Shown one piece after another: positions 1 through 4,911 of a stretch of DNA of 5,088 bases (its first letter is position 1; the number at the start of each line of letters is the position of its first letter). The position numbers and the translations under genes are program-made. The notes below the pieces were generated by a model that saw only the letters and a list, made by a program, of their open reading frames with translations, was not told where the DNA came from and did not search any database. Source of the stretch: Myxococcales bacterium (GTDB lineage: Bacteria > Myxococcota > Polyangia > Polyangiales > Polyangiaceae); contig JAGQIY010000954.1 of NCBI GenBank assembly GCA_020430865.1, forward strand, positions 1-5,088, given 5' to 3'.

Positions 1-356
1 CCCCAGGCTGTGTGATAGCGCTCCCCCTGGCCTTCGGGCAGTCCGCCGTGATTGATCACGATGCGCGTGCCCGAGTCGGTTTGCAGGAAGGTGATCTCCA
101 GCTGGGAATCCTCCGCGTCCTCGGGGAAGTCGCTGGTGCGCCAGGTCTGCACGATGCGCTTGCCGCGCTCGAGCTCCACGTTCGCCCCCTGGATGTAGCC
201 ATCGTGTGCAGTGAACCTACCGCCCTTGCGCGATGAAACGTCAGCAGGCGAGCCCGTGAACGCGCTGTGTTCCTCCGAGGAGAGCCAGGCATCGTAGATG
301 CGCCGGGGAGTCACCGGCATCACGGGCGACACCCTTCGAATCCGCTCGAGTCCCAT
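1..356 (-). CDS. SRPBCC / AHSA1-type (activator of Hsp90 ATPase-like) domain protein, 3' end beyond window
   Basis: Reading the minus strand from the ATG at 356-354 gives 118 codons open to the window edge. The protein starts MGLERIRRVSPVMPVTPRR and continues with the pattern of small START-fold (SRPBCC, AHSA1-like) proteins: IYDAWLSSEEHSAFTG at residues 20-35, GGRFTAHDGYIQGANVELE at 45-63, IVQTWRTSDFP at 68-78, and a strand pair ending INHGGLPEGQGERYHTAW at 101-118. Family members are usually about 140-160 aa, so the C-terminal helix is missing here. The family binds small hydrophobic ligands or has unknown roles; no specific ligand or Hsp90 link can be inferred. A purine-rich GAGAGG (375-370) lies 13 nt before the ATG, a slightly long spacing. 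The gene is divergent from trmB. The family call is strong; function is unknown. Confidence 0.88.
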   Translation of the reverse strand, partial: MGLERIRRVSPVMPVTPRRIYDAWLSSEEHSAFTGSPADVSSRKGGRFTAHDGYIQGANVELERGKRIVQTWRTSDFPEDAEDSQLEITFLQTDSGTRIVINHGGLPEGQGERYHTAW

Positions 357-733
357 CGTTTGCTGGTTTCCTCTCGTCTGCTGCGACCAAGCTTGAGCCG
401 CCGTTGCTGGAAGGGCGCGCTGGCGCCGCTTCACGCGCGTCGTGTGTTCGGTGCACCAACCAAACACGCGTCGCGCAGTCGGGGTTGCTCCTGCAGCGAT
501 CGAACCGCGTCACACGGGCGAGCTTCGGGAGCGATCAGAGCCACCAGCCGGGCGCTCAGCCTCATGCAGTGACCGTGACAGAACGCAGGGAGTCTAGAGC
601 GTTCGCTTGGCAAAAGTCACTGCTTTCGAGCAATCTCGCTTTTGAACCCTGCGCGCATCTCGCGCGTGGCGATCGGGCTCGGTTGTGGTAGTGGCTGCGC
701 GCCCCGCTGGCTCAGCGTGATGTGTCCGATTGA
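357..733. other. Divergent intergenic region between SRPBCC gene and trmB
   Basis: This 377-bp stretch has no convincing gene. Several frames stay open, but their translations are Arg/Ser/Ala-rich, low in hydrophobic pattern and typical of non-coding GC-rich DNA. It should hold the promoters of both flanking genes. I do not see a good sigma-70 pair; TTGGCA at 607-612 has no matching -10. It contains an imperfect dyad at 435-476 (listed separately) and a short CGCGC/GCGCG inverted repeat at 652-666. Confidence 0.6.
435..476. repeat. Imperfect dyad with GGTGCACC palindrome in its centre
   Basis: The left arm is GCGCGTCGTGTGTT (435-448) and the right arm is AACACGCGTCGCGC (463-476). They are reverse complements at 12 of 14 positions, separated by 14 nt that contain the perfect palindrome GGTGCACC (450-457). 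The dyad lies about 80 bp upstream of the SRPBCC start. It could be an operator or an RNA hairpin in the leader of that gene; no regulator is visible in the window. Confidence 0.5.
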
Positions 734-1360
734 ATGCTGGCTCCAATGCGCGACTACCCCTACGAGCACGCTCCGCGTCTGCCAGACAGCGAGACCATCG
801 ATCCCCGTTCGCTGCTCGGTGGTGAGGCGCCCGTGGAGCTGGAGATCGGTCCCGGACGCGGCTGGTTCATGGTCGAGCGTGTCGAGAACGACGCGTCCGC
901 CCGCATCCTCGGTCTCGAGGTCAAGCTCAAGTGGGCAACCATCGTCGACGAGCGTCTCAAGCAGCGCGGCTTCGGCGATCGCGCCCGTGTCTTCGCGGAG
1001 GACGTCGCCCGGGTGTTGCCCCGCTTCACCCCGGCGTCGCTCAGCCGCGTCTACATCCACTTTCCCGACCCGTGGTGGAAGAAGCGGCACCACAAGCGCC
1101 TGGTGGTGCGCGATGAGGTGATCCGAGAGGTCGTCCGCACCCTGGTCCCTGGTGGGGAACTGTTCGTCCAGACGGATGTGGAGGAGCGGGCGGAGGCGTA
1201 TCAGATGCTGCTGGACCGCGTCCTGGAGCTGGCGCCGGCACCCGGCGGACCCCGCATCGAGGACAACCCGTTCGGCGCCAGGAGCCCACGCGAGCGCAAG
1301 GCCATCCAGGATGAGCTCCCGGTTTTTCGCCTGCTTTATCGTCGTCGGAGCGACTCGTGA
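734..1360 (+). CDS. trmB: tRNA (guanine-N7-)-methyltransferase TrmB
   Basis: The 208-aa product is a Rossmann-fold methyltransferase that uses S-adenosylmethionine to make m7G46 in the variable loop of cytosolic tRNAs. Visible motifs are the SAM-binding loop ELEIGPGRG (residues 35-43), the acidic GLE (60-62) that ends the second strand, the family signature IHFPDPWWKKRHHKRL (108-123), LFVQTD (143-148) and the C-terminal substrate region SPRERKAI (184-191). Length is normal for the family. An in-frame stop directly precedes the ATG at 734. A second ATG at 746 (MRDYPYEHAPRL) is an equally plausible start and would give 204 aa; neither has a clear Shine-Dalgarno sequence. A lipoprotein gene follows 61 bp downstream. 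It is one of two tRNA-related loci in the window, which may be coincidence. Confidence 0.96.
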   Translation: MLAPMRDYPYEHAPRLPDSETIDPRSLLGGEAPVELEIGPGRGWFMVERVENDASARILGLEVKLKWATIVDERLKQRGFGDRARVFAEDVARVLPRFTPASLSRVYIHFPDPWWKKRHHKRLVVRDEVIREVVRTLVPGGELFVQTDVEERAEAYQMLLDRVLELAPAPGGPRIEDNPFGARSPRERKAIQDELPVFRLLYRRRSDS

Positions 1361-1379
1361 GCCGCTTCGTCCTCACGAC

Positions 1380-1408
1380 TTGACCCCTCGAGGGTTTCCC
1401 CTGGTAAT
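1380..1408 (+). promoter_or_regulatory. Candidate sigma-70-type promoter for the small lipoprotein gene
   Basis: TTGACC (1380-1385) and GGTAAT (1403-1408) are separated by 17 nt, matching the consensus at 5 of 6 and 4 of 6 positions. The predicted transcription start near 1415 would leave a leader of only about 7 nt before the ATG at 1422. This fits the absence of a Shine-Dalgarno sequence there. The spacer holds the perfect palindrome CCCTCGAGGG (1385-1394), which could be an operator. Confidence 0.4.
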
Positions 1409-1421
1409 CTCTCCCTCGCCC

Positions 1422-1907
1422 ATGCTGCGCACCTGGATTGCTTGTGCCCTAGCGCTCGGACTGTGTTCTTGCGCGACCTACCGCGAGGACCTGAACCGCG
1501 GCGAGCGGCTCTATTCCCAAGACAAGGACTACGAGCGCGCGCTCGCGATCTGGCGCAACCTGGAGGCCGATCGCGACTCGCTGTCGCTGCAAGATCAAGC
1601 CCGCTACGCCTATCTCCGCGGGATGACGGACTACCGGCTCGGTTTCCGTGCAGATGCGCGGCACTGGCTCGCCATCGCAAAGGCCATCGAGCAAGAGCAC
1701 CCGGGTGGTCTGCAAGCTCCAGAGAAGACTCGCCTGGAAGAGTCTCTGACGGATCTCAACAAGGACGTCTACGGTGGCGCCGAGAGCTTCGAGGGCTCGA
1801 GTTCGACGGTCAAGGAGACGACGGTCCCGGTTCAGGACGAGAGCGGCTGCAACCCGGCGTGTGCCGAAGGCGAGACCTGTCAGGCGGGTGAGTGCGTGGT
1901 GCTCTGA
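1422..1907 (+). CDS. Small TPR-like lipoprotein with four-cysteine C-terminal tail
   Basis: Starting at the ATG at 1422, the 161-aa product begins MLRTWIACALALGLCSCATY. This is a short lipoprotein signal peptide with a lipobox LCSC and a predicted lipidated Cys17. The open frame extends further upstream, but that part overlaps trmB and would destroy the signal peptide. Residues 18-120 are helical and TPR-like: GERLYSQDKDYERALAIWRNLE, then YAYLRGMTDYRLGFRADARHW. A Ser/Thr/Glu-rich linker follows. The last 19 residues hold Cys143, Cys147, Cys153 and Cys158 in a C-x3-C-x5-C-x4-C pattern (CNPACAEGETCQAGEC), likely two disulfides outside the cytoplasm. Such tails are frequent in secreted myxobacterial proteins. 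The function is unknown. TPR units suggest protein binding at the envelope. No Shine-Dalgarno sequence is seen. Confidence 0.82.
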   Translation: MLRTWIACALALGLCSCATYREDLNRGERLYSQDKDYERALAIWRNLEADRDSLSLQDQARYAYLRGMTDYRLGFRADARHWLAIAKAIEQEHPGGLQAPEKTRLEESLTDLNKDVYGGAESFEGSSSTVKETTVPVQDESGCNPACAEGETCQAGECVVL

Positions 1908-1930
1908 GCCAGGGAGTCACCAACACAAAA

Positions 1931-1964
1931 GCAACGAGGCGCTGGATCCCCAGCGCCTCGTTGC
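1931..1964. terminator. Bidirectional intrinsic terminator hairpin between convergent genes
   Basis: GCAACGAGGCGCTGG (1931-1945) and its exact reverse complement (1950-1964) form a perfect 15-bp stem with a 4-nt ATCC loop. On the plus strand it is followed by GTTTAA, a weak U-tract. On the minus strand it is followed by TTTTGTGTT, a better tail. It lies 23 bp after the lipoprotein stop and about 20 bp after the stop of the minus-strand DUF465 gene, so it can serve both. Confidence 0.88.
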
Positions 1965-1984
1965 GTTTAAGAACTCACTGCACG

Positions 1985-2167
1985 TCAGCCGTTGCGGATG
2001 GCGAAGATCGCGTCCTTCTTAAGCAGCTTTTCCTTCTTGAGATTCGTGGCTTCGAGTTGTTCCTGTGGGGTCAGATGGCCTCGCCGTTCGAGGCGTTGGA
2101 GCTGCCTCTTCAGTTCGGCGTGCTCCATCTCCAGGCTCTCAAGGTCCGTCTCTTGTGCTCGATCCAT
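1985..2167 (-). CDS. DUF465 / YdcH-family short coiled-coil protein
   Basis: The product is a 60-aa charged, wholly helical protein beginning MDRAQETDLESLEMEHAELKR. It matches the DUF465 (YdcH-like) pattern: an EH-x2-L heptad helix, a turn with RRGHLTPQE, then LKKEKLLKKDAIFAIRNG, the conserved LKK-x-KL-x3-D end. Members are normally 55-80 aa; their role is not known. The frame stays open to an ATG at 2248, giving 87 aa. I prefer the ATG at 2167-2165 because GGGGAGAGG lies 6 nt upstream of it and because the extra 27 residues are Gly/Pro-rich and unlike the family. It converges on the lipoprotein gene and shares its terminator hairpin. It is divergent from the 401-aa lipoprotein gene. Family confidence is good; no function is claimed. 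Confidence 0.85.
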   Translation of the reverse strand: MDRAQETDLESLEMEHAELKRQLQRLERRGHLTPQEQLEATNLKKEKLLKKDAIFAIRNG

Positions 2168-2470
2168 CGATTTCCTCTCCCCGCTGTCACCCAAGGGATC
2201 CGGCCCGATGTCGCCGGCCGGCCACCCAGCTGTCACGGTAAGGGACACTCCGCGGATAGATCAAGACCAGCCAGAGGCCTGCAGAAACCTGAGTGTATGG
2301 CCGTAATTAGCTCTGTGTCGCGATGACACGGCGAGCCCTCCGAAACATCCGCTCAGGTCTTCTCTGCGCGCTCCAAGGCGTTTGTAGGTGAGGGTGGGGG
2401 GGAGGCGCGCCGGGTCCGTCCAGCGAGAACCCTGGGGAACAACGTCCGAACTTGGAACACTGAACGCCTC
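2168..2470. other. Divergent intergenic region upstream of DUF465 gene and TPR lipoprotein gene
   Basis: This 303-bp region contains no supported gene. It carries two copies of GCTGTCAC in the same orientation (2183-2190 and 2229-2236); the first touches the ribosome-binding region of the DUF465 gene. It also carries a small hairpin at 2313-2331 (CTGTGTC / GACACGG with one G-U pair). No confident -35/-10 pair was found for either direction. Confidence 0.55.
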
Positions 2471-3676
2471 ATGCCTCACCGTCATCCAACCCCGCTGATG
2501 CTGCTTCGCCATGCGTTTCGCCCGCTGCTCGTCGGCTTGACGCTGGCCGCGCTGGGTTGCGGCGGGACCGCCACCCAGACCGAAGCGCGAAGCCCTGCGG
2601 AAACGCGCGGCCCCGAGCAACTGACGGTAGAACGCCAGGTCATCACTCCAGGAGACGCCACCTCCCTGAGCGAGCTCTTCGAGGAGGCGAAGCGTGAGTT
2701 CGATGCCGGGCACTTCAAGGTTGCCGCGCAGAAATTCAATGAGGTCTACCGCCTCGAGCCGCGCGGCGAGCTCGCTCCTCACGCGCTGTTCAACGCCGGG
2801 CACTCCCAGGACTCCGCGGGAGAGCTGGACGCGGCCTATGAGAGCTATCGACGCCTGCTCTCGGAGTTTCCAAAGTCCGAGTTGATGCGCGACGCGCTGA
2901 TCCGTTGCGTCCGGCTGGCTGGCTTCTTGGAGCGGTGGGAGGACGGTGGGAAGCTCGCCGAGCTGGGCTTGAGCCGCATCTCGAAACCGAATCCGTTCGA
3001 GGTGGCCACCCTGCGCAGCGCGCTGGCCCTGGCGCTGCTCCAGCAGGGCGACGTGGAGCGCGCGTCGTATCAGGTGGAGCGTGCGCGGGGGGTGGTCGAG
3101 GCGTCTCAGCTCGACCGCGCGGGGCGCCTGCCGAGCGAGTTCGCGCAGCTGTATTTCGCCCTGGGCGAGATCCGGCGCGTGCGAGGTGAAGCGATAGTCT
3201 TTTCCCCAGCGCCTCCCAACTTCGCGCAGGTACTGGAGGAGCGGTGCCAGCTGCTGCTCGATGCTCAGAGCGCCTACTCGGACACCATGCGCGCCTACGA
3301 CGCGCACTGGTCAGCGATGGCTGGCTTTCGCGTGGGCGAACTCTACAAGCGCTTGCACGAGGATCTGATGAAGGTGCCGCCGCCCAAGGCGGCTGACACC
3401 GAGCAGCGGAGACAGCTCTTCGAGGGGGCGATGCGCCTCAGGTACTCGGTGCTGCTCAAGAAGGGCTTGCAGCTGATGGAGCACACCTTGAGCATGGCGG
3501 ACCGCACCGGAGAGCACAGCTCATGGGTGGACCGCGCCCGTCAGGCGAAGGCCGAGCTTCAGGCAGCCATCAAGCGCGAGCAGGCGGCTCTGGACGCCTT
3601 GCCGTACACGCGCACCGAGCTTCAAGCGGCGCTGGATGACCTCGCCGCTCGTGCCAAGACGACCGCGGTGCCGTGA
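2471..3676 (+). CDS. TPR-containing lipoprotein, function unknown
   Basis: The 401-aa product has an N-terminal signal peptide with a hydrophobic core (PLLVGLTLAALGC) and a predicted lipidated Cys30. It should be anchored in the inner or outer membrane, facing the periplasm. The start could instead be the ATG at 2498, giving a more compact 392-aa form with Cys21; neither start has a good Shine-Dalgarno sequence. After an Ala/Thr/Glu-rich linker, TPR-like helical hairpins are seen at about 68-98 (LFEEAKREFDAGHFKVAAQKFNEVY), 103-135 (HALFNAGHSQDSAGELDAAYESY) and more weakly 140-212. The second repeat resembles those of BamD/YbgF-type envelope proteins. The C-terminal half (about 222-380) is a helical region of a family I do not recognise by name, with an invariant-looking stretch HWSAMAGFRVGELYKRLHEDLM (280-301). 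Role: probably scaffolding at the envelope, an inference only. Confidence 0.88.
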   Translation: MPHRHPTPLMLLRHAFRPLLVGLTLAALGCGGTATQTEARSPAETRGPEQLTVERQVITPGDATSLSELFEEAKREFDAGHFKVAAQKFNEVYRLEPRGELAPHALFNAGHSQDSAGELDAAYESYRRLLSEFPKSELMRDALIRCVRLAGFLERWEDGGKLAELGLSRISKPNPFEVATLRSALALALLQQGDVERASYQVERARGVVEASQLDRAGRLPSEFAQLYFALGEIRRVRGEAIVFSPAPPNFAQVLEERCQLLLDAQSAYSDTMRAYDAHWSAMAGFRVGELYKRLHEDLMKVPPPKAADTEQRRQLFEGAMRLRYSVLLKKGLQLMEHTLSMADRTGEHSSWVDRARQAKAELQAAIKREQAALDALPYTRTELQAALDDLAARAKTTAVP

Positions 3677-3831
3677 TCAGCGCTCGGCGTATCGGCATGG
3701 GACGCCACGCGCACGTCGTGGGATAGTGGTGCCCGGCTACCGCGACCTCTCAAATCCGCCTCCGAAAGTCGGGTGCAAGTACCGAGAATCCCGTTGTTTC
3801 TCCCACCTCCGGGAGCGGGTACGAATTGTGC

Positions 3832-3860
3832 TTGACAGGTCAAAAGCTCGGCGCTACCAA
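3832..3860 (+). promoter_or_regulatory. Candidate promoter of the tRNA-tuf operon, -35 inside a dyad
   Basis: A perfect -35 hexamer TTGACA (3832-3837) is followed after 17 nt by TACCAA (3855-3860), a poor -10 with 3 of 6 matches. The -35 is the left half of the dyad TTGACAGGTCAA (3832-3843). It is the only full TTGACA I found upstream of the tRNAs. A start here would give a leader of roughly 345 nt. The weak -10 keeps confidence low. Confidence 0.4.
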
Positions 3861-4052
3861 GCCCCGGTTCGTCGGGCCCTCGTCAAAAGATCCTCGCTTC
3901 ATTCACCTGGTTTCCAGGAGTCCGGAGGGAGGCTGCGGTGAGGTGTCCGGTTTTTGCGCATCGACTCCAGCGGCGGTCACGCCACTCTCTCCTTGGCGGC
4001 TTCGCCATCGGCTCTCGCTAGCCCACACGCAGCGGGACGCACCGTCGACAAG

Positions 4053-4113
4053 TTAGGTCGTACTTCCCCGTTCGGCCTGAGGCGCTCCTCTCACCCTAAC
4101 TCTTAAGACCTAA
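4053..4113 (+). repeat. Inverted repeat TTAGGTC / GACCTAA in leader
   Basis: TTAGGTC (4053-4059) is the reverse complement of GACCTAA (4107-4113), with 47 nt between the arms. In RNA it could close a long-range stem. Just inside the right arm, CTCTTAAGA (4100-4108) loosely resembles the boxA antitermination element of rRNA leaders. The arms are short enough to arise by chance. Confidence 0.3.
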
Positions 4114-4150
4114 AGCTTCATCACGGAGGTTCAGTCAGAGCGGCAGTTCA

Positions 4151-4177
4151 GTAGCGAGACCTTCGAAGGTCCGCTAC
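4151..4177 (+). other. Leader RNA hairpin upstream of first tRNA
   Basis: GTAGCG (4151-4156), a bulged A, then GACCT (4158-4162) pair with AGGTC (4167-4171) and CGCTAC (4172-4177) around a TCGA loop. This gives 11 pairs with one bulge. No U-tract follows, so it is not an intrinsic terminator. Its place 36 nt before tRNA-Thr(UGU) suits an RNase III or other processing signal, which is an inference. A second short palindrome, GCCGGTCCGGC, follows at 4187-4197. Confidence 0.55.
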
Positions 4178-4213
4178 CACGCCCGGGCCGGTCCGGCTCA
4201 CCAACACTCCCTC

Positions 4214-4286
4214 GCTGGAGTAGCTCAATTGGTAGAGCACCTGTTTTGTAAACAGGCGGTTAGGGGTTCGAGTCCCCTCCCCAGCT
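4214..4286 (+). tRNA. tRNA-Thr(UGU)
   Basis: The full cloverleaf can be drawn. Acceptor GCTGGAG pairs with CCCCAGC, the D arm is GCTC/GAGC, the anticodon stem is CCTGT/ACAGG with loop TTTGTAA (anticodon TGT at 4247-4249), and the T arm is AGGGG-TTCGAGT-CCCCT. The discriminator is U73 and CCA is not encoded. It reads ACA and ACG codons. The acceptor stem has an A6-C67 mismatch. It is the first gene of the tRNA-tuf operon, in the position of E. coli thrU. Confidence 0.96.
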
Positions 4287-4329
4287 CACGGCCGACCACC
4301 CAAGACACATCGACCTCGCACATCGCTGA

Positions 4330-4348
4330 TTCGTGGCTTGCCCACGAA
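4330..4348 (+). other. Hairpin in tRNA-Thr/tRNA-Tyr spacer
   Basis: TTCGTGG (4330-4336) and CCACGAA (4342-4348) form a perfect 7-bp stem with loop CTTGC, 8 nt before tRNA-Tyr. It is a possible processing signal for the polycistronic tRNA precursor. Confidence 0.5.
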
Positions 4349-4356
4349 GACTCTCC

Positions 4357-4439
4357 GGAGGGTTGCCCGAGTGGCCAAAGGGAGCAGGCTGTAAACCTGC
4401 CGGCTTATGCCTACGTTGGTTCGAATCCATCACCCTCCA
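4357..4439 (+). tRNA. tRNA-Tyr(GUA)
   Basis: This is a type II tRNA of 83 nt. Acceptor GGAGGGT pairs with ACCCTCC, the D stem is CCC/GGG, and the anticodon stem is GCAGG/CCTGC with loop CTGTAAA (anticodon GTA at 4391-4393). The variable arm is GGC-TTAT-GCC. The T arm is GTTGG-TTCGAAT-CCATC, with a T-T mismatch at the second pair. The discriminator is A73; CCA is not encoded. It occupies the position of E. coli tyrU. Confidence 0.95.
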
Positions 4440-4476
4440 CGGGTAGCGAGCCTCGATAGCTCACTGAATCCAGGAC

Positions 4477-4494
4477 GAGGCGCTTGCGCGCCTC
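4477..4494 (+). other. Hairpin in the long tRNA-Tyr/tRNA-Gly spacer
   Basis: GAGGCGC (4477-4483) and GCGCCTC (4488-4494) form a perfect 7-bp GC-rich stem with loop TTGC. Only TT follows, so termination is unlikely. A second GC-rich hairpin lies at 4587-4609 in the same 182-nt spacer (GCCCGG/CCGGGC, or alternatively GGGG-TGCG-CCCC). Processing or stability signals are the likeliest roles. Confidence 0.5.
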
Positions 4495-4621
4495 TTCGAA
4501 GGAACACCCATCAACCAGGATAGAACTTGAAGTCTGTGCCCCACGAATCTTCGCGAGGCGCAGCACGCACTCAGCCGAGCCTCCGGGCCCGGCGGGGTGC
4601 GCCCCGGGCGACCGGGGGAAT

Positions 4622-4694
4622 GCGGGAGTAGCTCAGTTGGTAGAGCGTCAGCCTTCCAAGCTGAACGTCGTGAGTTCGAGTCTCATCTCCCGCT
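4622..4694 (+). tRNA. tRNA-Gly(UCC)
   Basis: Acceptor GCGGGAG pairs perfectly with CTCCCGC. The D arm is GCTC/GAGC, the anticodon stem is TCAGC/GCTGA with loop CTTCCAA (anticodon TCC at 4655-4657), and the T arm is GTGAG-TTCGAGT-CTCAT with one G-U pair. The discriminator is U73; the next bases are CCG, so CCA is not encoded. It reads GGA and GGG codons and occupies the position of E. coli glyT. Confidence 0.97.
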
Positions 4695-4764
4695 CCGGTG
4701 ACTTTCGCCACGCTGCTCAGTCGGGCAGCCGAAGCGAGACGAGCCAGCAAGTTTGGACCACCTT

Positions 4765-4840
<76 letters not shown>

Positions 4841-4911
4841 AAGAGGTCGTCTCAGACGAGCCAACCTAACCCAAACGAAGATCTGAACGAAGAGACCAAC
4901 AGGAAGCAGTC

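Larger units (their letters stand above)
3677..4213 (+). other. Long non-coding leader of the tRNA-tuf operon
   Basis: This 537-bp stretch has no convincing gene; open frames here lack ribosome-binding sites and protein-like composition. It follows the TPR lipoprotein stop directly, and I see no strong terminator for that gene. It contains small hairpins at 3705-3721, 3800-3815, 3906-3918 and 3994-4007. It also contains a promoter candidate at 3832-3860, a TTAGGTC/GACCTAA inverted repeat (4053-4059 and 4107-4113) and an 11-bp hairpin at 4151-4177. The region most likely drives and regulates the downstream tRNA-tuf transcript. Confidence 0.55.

Noticed and set aside
12..292. Short frames on either strand at the left edge
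   Set aside because: They overlap the SRPBCC frame on the minus strand, which has clear family motifs.
607..636. TTGGCA/CAATCT as a trmB promoter
   Set aside because: The -10 matches the consensus at only two positions and the spacing is 18 nt.
617..1093. Minus-strand frame of 158 codons over trmB
   Set aside because: It is antisense to clear TrmB motifs and has no recognisable features of its own.
2261..3307. Long open frame of 348 codons on the minus strand
   Set aside because: It lies antisense to the TPR lipoprotein gene, whose signal peptide and repeats are convincing. The minus frame is Arg/Gln/Leu-rich with no domain, as expected for the shadow of a GC-rich gene.
3826..4056. Possible 76-aa leader peptide starting at TTG 3826
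   Set aside because: It has no ribosome-binding site, starts inside the promoter candidate and has composition unlike a protein.
3677..4213. CRISPR array, insertion sequence or attachment site in the long gap
   Set aside because: No regularly spaced repeats, no transposase remnant and no duplicated tRNA 3' end were found.
4477..4500. Hairpin GAGGCGC/GCGCCTC as an intrinsic terminator within the tRNA operon
   Set aside because: Only TT follows the stem, and termination here would cut off tRNA-Gly, tRNA-Thr and tuf.
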